Origin: Branchipolynoe longqiensis
Taxonomy: Eukaryota; Annelida; Polychaeta; Phyllodocida; Polynoidae
DNA: 64,000 nt
Reading direction: 5' to 3'
Assembly (NCBI GenBank): GCA_030323885.1
Contig: CM059203.1
Coordinates: 3,410,001-3,474,000 of the forward strand
This document shows positions 53,287 to 63,867 of the stretch, one piece after another. The position numbers and the translations under genes were made by a program. The notes beneath the pieces are model-generated. The model ran no database searches. It was not told the DNA's origin and worked only from the letters and a program-made list of their open reading frames with translations. Numbering within the stretch: the first letter of the stretch is position 1; each line of letters starts with the position of its first letter.

Positions 53287-53882
53287 CTCGCTAATTTTTC
53301 ACCCCTCATCTGGTGTTCGTCGCCCTGGCCGCGTCAATTAGGCCTTAATTGTATTACGCCCTAACTCGCCTCTAGCCCGCAGCTGTCGCGGTGAGTGCGC
53401 CCACCTGTTGGCCCCACCGTGACCCTGGTGGGTTGAGGTGGGTGAGGGGTGCGGTCCCCCACCCCCCTTTCCCCGTCCGTCACCCTGCCACGGTGTTAGG
53501 ACGGGAGATCCCGCGGATCCTCCGGGACAGGTGAACAGTAACCTAACGGTCAAGCCGTCTCGGGTCTTCCTCCGGTGTGCAAGCATCACCGAGCGCAAGC
53601 GCTGAGTCCGACTCCAGAGCCTGTAGGCCTCGACCATGGCGGAAGTGCCAAGCGCTATACTTACCCATAATTAACGCCGAGCGTCTAATTACTCACACCC
53701 CCGGGAGATAATAGTATCATCCTGTGCCTTAGCTGGGGTGTCAATGGGTGATATTCTCCTATCACTTGCGCGGTGTATCCTCTGAGGTGTCCCACCGCGC
53801 TCCGTCTCGTATGATGTTCTGCTCTCTCGATAGCTAAACCAAAAGTGACGAGAAGCTCTACTGAGGCGACACCTACAGTGGA
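53287..53882 (-). other. DIRS 1 5' leader
   Basis: GC-rich, non-coding, between gag start and terminal repeat. No promoter element I can name. Confidence 0.5.
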
Positions 53883-53912
53883 TGGCCCTCGTGGCCTGAT
53901 TACCATCATAAT
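53883..53912. repeat. DIRS inverted terminal repeat (element 1 end)
   Basis: TGGCCCTCGTGGCCTGATTA... is the exact 30-bp reverse complement of 54628-54657, the opposite end of element 2. DIRS elements have inverted terminal repeats, so these mark one left and one right end. Confidence 0.75.
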
Positions 53913-54361
53913 GAGGACTGAGCCATATGAGGAGGTGGCTCTGAGGGAGGAGAGTTACAATTTTTTTTTTTTATTGAGGCTGTATTTATACTGTCCATCG
54001 CATATAAGCCTGGGTATTCAGGCTTGATTTCAATGCTGGCCAGCTGTAGTGTTGGTGTTATCTTATCACACAGTAGCTGCTGATAAGGTATTTGATTGCC
54101 TGCATTTCAGTAGCAGATAGATAGTTGGTTGGTCTGGTTAGTAGTCTATGTTAATTTTTTGGGATTTTCTTGGCATATATGTGTTTTATTGAGGACTGCG
54201 CTGGCTGGAGAGGCAGAGATGCAGGAGGAGAGTGAGGACTGAGCCGGCTGGTGAAGTGGAGCTATGTGAGGAGAGTGAGGACTGAGCCAGCTGGGGAGGC
54301 ACAGCAGTGGGAGGAGACTGAGGACTGAACTGGCCTCGAGAAAGGGAAAGCAGATGGACAC
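53912..54361 (+). repeat. 43-bp tandem repeat split by the 220-bp repeat
   Basis: GAGGACTG starts at 53912, 54190, 54233, 54276 and 54319; the last four are 43 bases apart. The 220-bp repeat (53980-54182) sits between the first unit and the rest, with TTTTATTGAGG on both sides (53969-53979, 54183-54193). Confidence 0.75.
53980..54182 (+). repeat. Dispersed 220-bp repeat, copy 2
   Basis: Second copy of 45668-45895. Flanking TTTTATTGAGG looks like a target duplication, though part of it (GAGG) is also next to copy 1. Confidence 0.75.
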
Positions 54362-54386
54362 CCGTTTATGGTCAATGTGGCAGGAG

Positions 54387-54633
54387 CATAATATAATACT
54401 CTGCTATTAACATGCAGCAGAATAAGGATTATTATGGTAAGAAAGAGGCCATGAGGGGCCAGCAGCTACAGGATGTCGCGTCAGTCGAGCTCTCGTAATT
54501 TTTTGTCGTTTCCCTACAGAGGTGCATGGTCATTCTAGGGCGGTATCTTTTATTGCTAGTATAAAACGTGGCCTCTTTCTTACCATAATAATTCTTATTC
54601 TGCTACATGTTAATAGCAGAATATTGTATTATG
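54387..54633. repeat. Large inverted repeat, 65-bp arms
   Basis: 54387-54451 and 54569-54633 are reverse complements with five or so mismatches (CTGCTATTAACATG, GCAGAATAAG, ATTATTATGGTAAGAAAGAG), loop about 117 bases. It overlaps the right terminal repeat of DIRS 2. Confidence 0.9.
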
Positions 54634-54859
54634 ATGGTAATCAGGCCACGAGGGCCAGCTGCTACTTTGTATTGCGACTGTACCCCTCTGTTGGTTTTAT
54701 TTTTCATCTTCTTACCTTAATACAACAATCAACATTCTTTTTTTTGCGTAAGGCTTTTATTCTTTTTGTAGGTGGCTGTCTAGCCAGTTTACATGCAAGG
54801 CACCCGATATGGTGCCTTCTTGGATACCCATGTTACATGCTCTATTTACATATCGTGTT

Positions 54860-56078
54860 CTACTCGGTGTGGCTCTGGGACCAAATGTTTGGGATCAGGT
54901 TTGTGGGTTCGAGTGCCCATATTGGCCTGTCATAGAACTGTCTGAATGTCTCCTCACTTGTCCATCCCGCTGCCGTAAATATGGTAGCGATTGGGACTTG
55001 TTTCCTGAGCGCGGCACTGGTTGAGGCGTGCCTGCAGGTGTACGGGGTGAAATGATGCATATCAATCCCCGCCTCTGCCATTGTCATTCGCACATACCTG
55101 GAGAGGGTTTCCTGTGGGGCTGCCACATGTGGGCTCCTCATGATTGCGAACACAGCAGGGTCTGCCCCTTTTAGTTCTTTCCTCCCCAGGTATTCCTGTA
55201 AGTGTCCATACACGCACAGCTCTACCACATCATACTCCTTAAATGTCAGTATTAGTGGGTTTTTTTTACTGGGTCATTGGCCTTGAGCTTCGTGGAGTAC
55301 CGCACGGTGCAGCTGTTCACCGCCCATTGGGAGTCCCCACGCTTCATTTGACATAGCGCTTGTAATCTCTGGCCGCTTGCCAGTAGGAATAGGCAAGCCG
55401 TTCGTTTGTTCAGCTTCTCAGTGTCCAGAAGTTGTGTGGTCCCCATGCCCTTAGGTGGGACAGCAGCTGGGCGGGGTCCCAGACTGCCTCGTATTTCGGG
55501 ATCCCTGGCTTCAGGTTGCCTATGCCTTTCAGCAGCCTCCCTACCAGTGGATGCTCTCCAAACGGTTTGCCTCCGATAGTTACGAACGCTGAAAGTAGTG
55601 ACCGTACCATATTGATTGTTGTTCTGGCGGCCCCCTCTGTGAGCAACTTCTCCAGGCAAGATATACCCTCATTCAGGGTGGGCTTCTTTGCATTGATCCC
55701 CGTCGTCTCACAATAGGTGGCCCACCTCCTTAACACCAGCGTGTACTCTTTTCTGGTGTTCTCTGCCCAGGAATCTGTCAGTATCTCTGCTGTGGCTCTG
55801 TTCACTCCCATTGGCCTGAACATGTTGTTCAGAGCATGACCACTATCCGGCTCATCTTGTCTGCCAGGGGGAACACCGCTCGTGGGTCTGCCCCCATATG
55901 TAGCATTCCTACAGTCACGGGAATCCGTTGCGCTTCCTGGTAGCCTGCTAGCTCTCGTAGTAGCGGGTACCAGGGTTGTGTGGGCCAGTCTGGTGTGATC
56001 ACCACCCCCTTCGGTTGTTCGTCCCTCAGCTTCCTCAGTACTCTGGACATGCAGCTGAATGGTGGGAAGAAAAACCAT
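54860..56078 (-). pseudogene. DIRS 2 tyrosine recombinase, frameshifted
   Basis: Three overlapping frames. The N-terminal domain (SWAENTRKEYTLVLRRWATYC ... FVTIGGKPFGEHPLVGRLL) overlaps the RNase H end. The middle frame has the first catalytic box LLASGQRLQALCQMKRG intact. A T run at about 55258-55264 shifts the frame before VVELCVYGHLQEYL. The C-terminal frame has PYTCRHASTSAA with the second Arg and GWTSEETFRQFYDRP with the nucleophile Tyr. All catalytic positions except the usual His survive; two shifts prevent reading. Confidence 0.8.
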
Positions 56079-57888
56079 TAGTCTTGCACCAATTTAATGA
56101 TAGCGCGTCTGTACCTGCAACTAAGTTATCAAATTCTCTTGATATGAATCTGTCTAGTTGCCTATTATTTCTGGAAGCGAACATGTCAGTGTCAGGTTTC
56201 CCCATCTTCTCTAAGATCCCCCTCACTATCTGGCTGTTTAGCGCCCATTCTCCCGCATTGGTGAACACCCTGGAAGCGCAGTCCGCCTCTGCGTTCTCTA
56301 CGCCTGGGCAAAACCTGAGTGGGAGTAGTATATCGCGAATCTCCGTAATCTCCCAGATGGCTTCTGTTTCCGTCTGGCAAAGCTTTGATCTAGCCGATCC
56401 CCCTTTTCCTATGCATGCTACTGTGGTAGTGTTGTCTGCGAATACTCTTACATGTACCTGTCCTGATATGACCTTAGATGTTGCTAGGACGTAAAACAAT
56501 AACAAACAAACAAACTTACATGTAGTCAGTCCCCTCAGCTTCTCCCCCCGGTGTTCTAACATTCACCTTACCGCCCTCAGTTCCAGTATGCCTATGTGCA
56601 TGGACTCGCTTACTGCTTGGTCCCACTGTTCCCCGTAATGGGCGTTGTGGGTCTGATCGTAGTAACCCCAACTGTGTGATGAGGCGTCGGTGTACACGCA
56701 CACATCCACCGATTTCTGGGCATAGTCTTTGTGTGCTTTACTCAAGTTTTCCACCCAGAATGTCAGGCACTCTCTTACCCTTCTCGTTAATGTACATGGT
56801 GCCCCAAACTTGCCTTTACCTTCCCTTAGATGTCAGTTAAGTGCCCTTACTATTGTTTTTGATCTGATCCAGGCAATTTATTGCCTGGGTCTGTGGTTAC
56901 TAGCTTTCCCACGACGGTAGCTAGGTCCTTTACTGTTAGTTTAGGTTTCTGGAGGGTGTCCCTGATGCATGCTGTTAGTTCCTCACATTTCTTACTTGGA
57001 ATGTCGACCTGTATGAGTGATGTATTGATTCTGAAGCCGAGGAATTGGATCTCTGTCGTTGGTGTTAGTACAGACTTCTCCTAGTTTATTGTGAAACCCA
57101 GCCTGTTTAGCAGTTCTAGTGTTACACCCACTGCATGATGCACCTCCTGCTGTGTTTTACCGATAATGATGGTGTCATCTATATAGATAAATGTTGTTCA
57201 CCTCTCTTAGGTGGCTCATTACAGTTTTCATAATTTTTGTGAAGATTCGGGGCCCCGAGCTAAGGCCGTTAGGTAGCACTCTGAATCTATACCTCTTCTC
57301 CCCATGGATGAATTGTAATTTGTAGGAGGTCTCGATCTCCTTCCCCGATTTCCAGACTGTGGTAGGCCTGCCATATATCTATGTTTGCCAGCCACCACCC
57401 CCACCCCCCCTGTGTACCAGCTCCATTACCGTACTGAGCTGCTCCATTTTGAAATGTCGGTAGGTTATGAACTCGTTCAATTTTGAGAGGTTTAATATTG
57501 CCCTGAAGTCCCCATCTTTTTTCGGCCTGAGGAACAGGTGTGATATGAACATTCTCGTCCCTTTCTCTGCTTTCTCCACTTTCTCCACTGCCCCTTGTTG
57601 TAACATTTCTCCCACCGTATCACCTAGAGTCCTGCCTGCCTCTTTGTCTCTAGACACCAGTTGGTGTACCTGGTGTGTTACACCCGTTAGCTCAAGCTTC
57701 ACCCCTCTGACCATTTGTTTGACCCATTGGTTGTCGGTCACTGTTTCCCACTCTGCTGCCTTATCGGTCACACACCCTGCTTTGTACAATACGGGAGTGT
57801 TACTCACATTTATTGTTGTCTGGCTCGTCCCCAGTAGCTGCTGGACGACCTGCCTCGCACTCCTCTGAATTATTAAGACAAGGATCAC
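55829..57888 (-). pseudogene. DIRS 2 reverse transcriptase and RNase H
   Basis: RT start FISHLFLRPKKDGDFRAILN (about 57500-57560) and FKMEQLSTVMELV lead into a Gly run at about 57400 that shifts the frame. The catalytic box reads YIDDTIIIG at about 57160-57190 in a shifted frame, followed by LLNRLGFTIN, an in-frame TAG at about 57080, and IQFLGFRINTSLIQVDIPSKKC. RNase H has YTDASSHSWG, GILELRAV, a TGA, then VFADNTTTVA and EADCASR (Trp of the family changed to Cys). A 58-bp SINE tail splits the codons between TTCK and VRVF. Copies RNA to DNA in the family; this copy has several independent lesions. Confidence 0.8.
56447..56524 (+). mobile_element. SINE-1 tail insertion with 10-bp target duplication
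   Basis: CTTACATGTA at 56447-56456 and 56515-56524 flanks a 58-bp SINE-1 3' tail (CCTGTCCTGATATGACCTTA...TTGCTAGGACGTAAAACAAT and (AAAC)n). It lies within RNase H codons of DIRS 2. The insertion is 5'-truncated, as LINE-driven retroposition produces. Confidence 0.95.
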
Positions 57889-59137
57889 AATTATGAAAAG
57901 GAAAATAATTTAAAATCACTTTTACTATCAGTTGAAGAACAAATCAGTAACGTACAAAGTGGGTTTATATCTGGAAGAGGTACACGTGAAGGGATTTTCA
58001 ATATGAGAATGATTTGTGAACGTTATTGTGAAGTGAACCAGGATGTTTATGCCTGCTTTATTGACTATGAGAAGGCCTTCGACCAAGTCAATCATGAACT
58101 GTTAATCAAATGTTTACAAGATATTGGTGTCAATGGCAAAGACATTAAACTAATTGTGAACTTATACTGGACACAACGTGCATTTATAAAAATGGAGCAG
58201 GGCCTATCGGATGAAGTTATGATTAAACGAGGAGTTCGACAGGGGTGTGTATTGTCACCATGTCTATTTAACCTGTACACAGAGATGATTTTCAGACACA
58301 TTGAAGATTGCAAGGGAGTGACAATAGGTGGCATGAACATCAACAATCTTAGATATGCCGATGACAGTGTAATACTAGCAGACAGTGAGAAAAACCTACA
58401 AGATATAGTGAATAGAATCAATAAAGCTGGAATACTATTCAACATGAAGATGAATGCCAGGAAGACCAAAACAATGGTTATAAGTAAAAAGACAGATAAA
58501 CCAAATGTCAATATAACCATAGATGGCACAAACATAGAACAAGTATCCGAATTCATATATCTCGGACAAAAGATTACAAATGATGGGAGATGTGAGGAAG
58601 AAATTAAAAGAAGGATAACAATAGCCCGAACAACATTCTCCAAAATGTATAGAGTGTTAACATCAAGTAAGATATTAATACAAACAAGGAAGCGTATTCT
58701 TCAGTGTTATGTGTGGTCTACTCTAATGTATGGGGCAGAGACATGGACAATCTCTAAGAAAATGTACAAACGTTTAGCAGCATTTGAGATGTGGACTTAT
58801 CGAAGGATGATGAAAATATCATGGACAAAGAAGATCACCAACAAAGAAGTTCTCAGAAAAATTAAAAATAAGAAAAGCTTGTTTGCCACTATACAGACAA
58901 AAAACTTATTTATTTTGGCCACATCATTCGTCAGAGTTCAATATACCGTACATTGTTGGAAGGGAAGGTGAATGGCAGCAGAGGGAGAGGGAGACCAAGA
59001 ACATCATGGTTTACAAATATTTCACAGTGGACAGGCTTGAATTATTCACAGTCTATCAGAACAGCACAACATCGGGACAAGTGGAGAACCATTGCATCCA
59101 ACCCTCGACTAGAGGATGGAACTATTGATTGATTGAT
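57875..59137 (+). mobile_element. LINE 3' fragment with (ATTG)n tail
   Basis: Plus-strand, 5'-truncated inside RT; ends with ATTGATTGATTGAT at 59124-59137 directly after the stop codon. Inserted into, or joined with, DIRS 2 at about 57875. The C-terminal end resembles the endonuclease-RT LINEs common in arthropods and other invertebrates; clade not assigned. Confidence 0.85.
57877..59132 (+). pseudogene. LINE reverse transcriptase, C-terminal part, one frameshift
   Basis: Open from 57877 after a TAA. RT landmarks: SGFISGRGTREGI, FIDYEKAFDQVNHELL (catalytic Asp), GVRQGCVLSPCLFNLY and RYADDSVILAD with YADD at 58354-58365. Then a thumb region (FIYLGQKITNDGRCEEEIKRR, AETWTISK, MWTYRRMMKISW). An A run at about 58898 shifts the frame; in the new frame YFGHIIRQSS, LLEGKVNG, RGRGRPRTSWF and the end ASNPRLEDGTID continue to TGA at 59130. 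Endonuclease and N-terminal parts are lost. Only one lesion after truncation, so the insertion looks younger than the DIRS element it abuts. Confidence 0.85.
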
Positions 59138-59420
59138 CAGTTGTTGTAGAGTTGGGTTTTGATTTTGTGTGGGAAGTCGGGGGCGGGAGTCGCATCTATA
59201 AAATGTATTTCCAGTTCCACTGCATATTATCAGAAACATGTTTTCATGAGCATGTTCGGAAGGGAGAAATCTTGCAATATTTTATTGTTAACTGAAAACC
59301 AAAACAATTGCTAACAAAAGGCATTAGATAGCGAGGTTGTGGGTAAGACTAAGAGGAATGCATCAGGCAAACTGAGTTATTAAACAACACGAATGAATAA
59401 CAGGTAAGCACGTGAGTAGA

Positions 59421-61798
59421 AGGCAGTAGCCAGTAGTATTACGTGGGCAGTATCCAGTAGTATTAAGTGGGAAGTATCCAGTAGTATTAAGTGGGCAGTG
59501 ACCAGTAGTATTAAGTGGGCAGTAGCCAGTAGTATTAAGTGGGCAGTAGCCAGTAGCATTAAGTGGGCAGTAACCAGTAGTATTAAGTGGGCAGTAGCCA
59601 GTAGTATTAAGTGAGCAGTAGCCAGCAATATTAAGTGAGCAGTAGCCAGTAGTATTAAGTGGGCAGTAGCCAGTAGTATTAAGTAGGAAGTAGCAAGCAG
59701 TATTAAGTGGGCAGTAGCCAGTAGTATTAAGTGGGCAGTAACCAGTAGTATTAAGTGGGCAGTAGCCAGTAGTATTAAGTGGGCAGTAGCCAGTAGTATT
59801 AAGTGGGCAGTATGCAGTAGTATTAAGTGAGCAGTAGCCAGTAGTATTAAGTGGGCAGTAGACAGTAGCATTAAGTGAGCAGTAGCCAGTAGTATTAAGT
59901 GGGCAGTAGCCAGTAGTATTAAGTGGGCAGTAGCCAGTAGCATTAAGTGGGCAGTAACCAGTAGTATTAAGTGGGCAGTAGCCAGTCGTATTAAGTGAGC
60001 AGTAGCCAGTAATATTAAGTGAGCAGTAGCCAGTAGTATTAAGTGGGCAGTAACCAGTAATATTAAGTGGGCAGTAGCCAGTAGTATTAAGTGGGCAGTA
60101 GCCAGTAGTATTAAGTGAGCAGTAGCCAGTAGTATTAAGTGGGCAGTAGGCAGTAGTATTAAGTGAGCAGTAGCCAGTAGTATTAAGTGGGCAGTAGCCA
60201 GTAGCATTAAGTGGGCAGCAACCAGTAGTATTAAGTGGGAAGTGGCCAGTAGTATTAAGTGGGCAGTAGTATTAAGAGGCCAGTAGCCAGTCGTATTAAG
60301 TGGGCAGTAGACAGTAGCATGTAAGTGGGCAGTAGGCAGTAGTATTAAGTTGGCCGTAGCCAGTAGTATTAAGTGGGCAGTAGCCAGTAGGATTAAGTGG
60401 GCAGTAACCAGTAGTATTAAGTGGGCAGTAGCCAGTAGTATTAAGTGAGCAGTAGCCAGTAGTATTAAGTGCCAGTAGCCAGTAGTATTAAGTGGGCAGT
60501 AGACAGTAGCATGTAAGTGGGCAGTAGCCAGTCGTATTAAGTGGGCAGTAGACAGTAGCATGTAAGTGGGCAGTAGGCAGTAGTATTAAGTTGGCGGTAG
60601 CCAGTAGTATTAAGTGGGCAGTAGCCAGTAGCATTTAGTGGGCAGTAACCAGTAGTATTAAGTGGGCAGTAGCCAGTAGTATTAAGTGAGCAGTAGCCAG
60701 TAGTATTAAGTGGGCAGTAGCCAGTAGTATTAAGTGGGCAGTAGCCAGTAGCATTAGGTGGGGAGTAACCAGTAGTATTAAGTGGGCAGTAGCCAAGAGT
60801 ATTAAGTGGGCAGCAACCAGTAGTATTAAGTGGGCAGTAGCCAGTAGTATTAAGTGAGCAGTAGCCAGTAGTATTAAGTGGGCAGTAGCCAGTAGTATTA
60901 AGTGGGAAGTAGCCAGTAGTATTAAGTGAGCAGTAGCCAGTAATATTTAGTGGGAAGTAGCCAAGAGTATTAAGTGGGCAGTAGAAAGTAGTATTAAGTG
61001 GGCAGAAGACAGTAGTATTAAGTGGGAAGTAGCCAGTAGTATTAAGTGGGCAGTAGGCAGTAGTTTTCCGTGGGAAGTGGGCAGTCGTACTATTAAGTGG
61101 GCAGTATACAGTAGTATTAAGTGGGGAATAGCCAGTAGTATTAAGTAGGAAGTAGCCAGCAGTATTAAGTGGTCAGTAGCCAGTAGTATTAAGTGGGCGG
61201 TAGCCAGTAGTATTAAGTGGGCAGTAGCCAGTAGTATTAAGTGGCCAGTAGCCAGTAGTATTAAGTGGGCAGTAGCCAGTAGTATTAAGTGGGCAGTAGC
61301 CAGTAGTATTAAGTGGGCAGTAGCCAGTAGTATTAAGTGGGCAGTAGCCAGTAGTATTAAGTGGGCAGTAGCCAGTAGTATTAAGTGGGCAGTAGCCAGT
61401 AGTATTAAGTGGGCAGTAGCCAGTAGTATTAAGTGGGCAGTAGCCAGTAGTATTAAGTGGGCAGTAGCCAGTAGTATTAAGTGGGCAGTAGCCAGTAGCA
61501 TTAAGTGGGCAGTAGCCAGTAGTATTTAGTGGGCAGTAGCCAGTAGTATTAAGTGGGCAGTAGCCAGTAGTATTAAGTGAGCAGTAGCCACTAGTATTAA
61601 GTGGGCAGTAGGCAGTAGTATTAAGTGGGCAGTAGCCAGTAGTATTAAGTGGGCAGTAGCCAGTAATATTAAGTGGGAAGTAGCCAGTAGTATTAAGTGG
61701 GCAGTAGGCAGTAGTATTAAGTGGGCAGTAGCCAGTAGTATTAAGTGGGAAGTAGATAGTAGTATTAAGTGGGCAGTAGGCAGTAGTACTATTAAGAT
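59421..61798 (+). repeat. 24-bp minisatellite, about 99 copies
   Basis: Unit GGGCAGTAGCCAGTAGTATT / AAGT. Variants (GAGC, GCCAGT/GACAGT, AGCATT) scatter, but 61255-61495 is almost pure. The minus strand stays open for hundreds of codons as an eight-residue repeat (LLATAHLI) because 24 is a multiple of three. Confidence 0.98.
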
Positions 61799-63340
61799 GG
61801 CAAACACATTGGTGGGGAATGTGAACTGGTCTATATGGGATTACAAATGGTCTATAAAGGTAAATGATGTATAGGGCCAGGGGCTGGTGATCCTTTACTT
61901 GTATTAAATAGTCATTGTGTATTATATAGATAGTGTGAGAGGGGCACTATTGTTCGTGTGGAAGGAGCTCAAGAGCTCTACTCACAACCCCCCCCCCCCT
62001 GAACTGTTAGTCACGGATCACCAAACAATCATCCTTGCCTGTATTGATTTCCTATTAGCCTGCCTACATAACTACAGCTGCCAGACGATGACTTTACAAA
62101 ATGTCAACCACGACATGTTGAAACCGACCGGGTTAGAAACCACACGACTACCATTAGTAAGTAGGGACTTTACATAATGACGCCTGTGATGCGTGTACTC
62201 GACGGGTTTCGTTAATACTGTTATAGTTTGACTGTGTACAAAGCATTGTGACTAGAACTTTATATACTATATTTAATATAATAGTTGACTGGGAGTTAAT
62301 TTAACTGTGACGATAGTTAATTATAATGCTATGGACTAGTGCTTTATATTGTATTATTGATAATACTGTGGACTAGTAATGTTTTTGACTTAAAAGTTTG
62401 ACTACGACGTTATTTTTATTTGAAATTGACAATATTGCATTTTGGTAGTTATTATAATATGATGGTAGTGACTGCAGTATATACTAAATAGTGTTAATTA
62501 CATAATTTGAGAGGACTTAAGACATCGACTGGTTAGTTTTATATTGTGTAGGTAGTGTTATTTTTCTGCTATGGAATTGTCATTCTTTTCATCGTTTTAG
62601 ACGTTTAAAATGATTTGAAATTGCTTTCTCGATGACTTTTTCTAACAGAAAGTGTAAATTCTTAGGGAAACATTAGTCTTTGACATTGGTATTACTGTAA
62701 TGTGGCATGTCTGAAGCCTCGTGTCGCCGGTAGAAACCTTTTTCCATTCGGACTACTTTCGGTAATTTACTTTAGCCTTGAGGTGAATGAGAGCGTAGTA
62801 ATACACTACGAGGGAGACTTTTCACTTTTATTCTACATTACAGGCATATTTCTCCTGTTGGATACAATTCTTTACTTTATTTCTACCGTGCTTAACTCAA
62901 CAGCTTGAAATTGCCTATAACACGACACGCGGAGGATAACTGCGTGAATACTGTGGGTACATTTGCATTGCTGAGTCTGATATATAAATGAGTTGTTTGT
63001 CGCAGAATTTCTATATTTTAAAAGAGAGAGAATGGGAACATATTAACATTGGTAACCTGTAAAAAAATAACGTAGAGATACCAAGTGTTTTTGCACTTAA
63101 AAATATTGTCAGCACAGAGTATACAATTAGAGGCGTACAATTTACGCAAGCGATGGTTGTGGGGATATAAACTTTGGCGGGTACTTTGAGTCAAAATTCA
63201 TTAGGTTCACATTGTCTTATGCATGTGTACAGTGCATGAGTTATTACCATTGCTTTTGAGCATATATGAGTAGTATAGAGAGGACCGATATGGGTCCATA
63301 TTATGTAATCGTCCCGCGTCAGAGGACCGACGCGGTACAA
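61799..63340. other. No gene recognised, AT-rich
   Basis: Unique-looking AT-rich sequence with poly-C at 61990-62000. Short frames (for example 62702-62908 and 63350-63610) show no motif and no codon structure I trust. Confidence 0.4.
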
Positions 63341-63344
63341 TGAC

Positions 63345-63740
63345 CTTAGATGACCCATTGCATGTTTGCACCCGGACAATGGCATCATGACCAAGAGCAT
63401 ACCCATTGCATGTTTGCATCCTTTTTGACTGGAATGATGACGTCACTGTTCAGGTTGAACTCATTTGACCTTTTTGACTGGAATGATGACGTCACTGTTC
63501 AGGTTCTACCCATTGCATGTTTGCAGGTTTTTAGGTTGAACTCATTTGACCTTTTTGACTGGAATGATGACCTCACTGTTCTACCTTGCAGGACGACCAT
63601 CGGTTTTTGATTGAACTCATTTGACCTTCGCTTCCAGGATGGACAGATGTTTTTGGTTGAACTCATATGACCTTTTTTGACTGGATTGATGACGTCATGT
63701 TTCTGGTTGCAGGATGGTTATCTGTTTTTTTGTTTTTTTT
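63345..63740 (+). repeat. Degenerate repeat with CRE-like palindromes
   Basis: GACTGGAATGATGACGTCAC / TGTTCAGGTT and TGAACTCATTTGACCTTTTT recur 3-5 times, with CCCATTGCATGTTTGCA three times. TGACGTCA occurs at 63438, 63487 and 63690 and one-base variants at 63568 and 63786. Confidence 0.7.
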
Positions 63741-63867
63741 GTGTGTTTTTTTTGGAGTGATTTAACCTTTGTTTAACTGGAATGATGACATCACCATTAC
63801 AGTCATAATGCCTTCTTCATTATGAGATGTTATACAATCTATTTTGCACAACACTGATCACACATTG

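Larger units (their letters stand above)
49534..53912 (-). mobile_element. DIRS-type retroelement 1, RT deleted
   Basis: Minus strand, right to left: inverted terminal repeat (53883-53912), leader, gag, RNase H, YR. The RT core between gag and RNase H has been removed. The right-hand terminus is not found next to YR; the 745-bp inverted-repeat element lies there. Confidence 0.8.
54628..57880 (-). mobile_element. DIRS-type retroelement 2, 5'-truncated by a LINE
   Basis: Minus strand: RT, RNase H, YR and the terminal repeat 54628-54657. Gag and left terminus are missing; a LINE on the plus strand starts at about 57875. Same family as element 1 (about 50-60% identical in RNase H and YR by eye). 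Confidence 0.85.

Noticed and set aside
59380..61807. 393- and 184-codon minus-strand frames of LLATAHLI repeats
   Set aside because: Consequence of the 24-bp repeat; no unique sequence, signal or start context.
62702..62908. 68-codon hydrophobic frame
   Set aside because: No ATG start, no homology I can recognise, in AT-rich sequence where such frames arise by chance.
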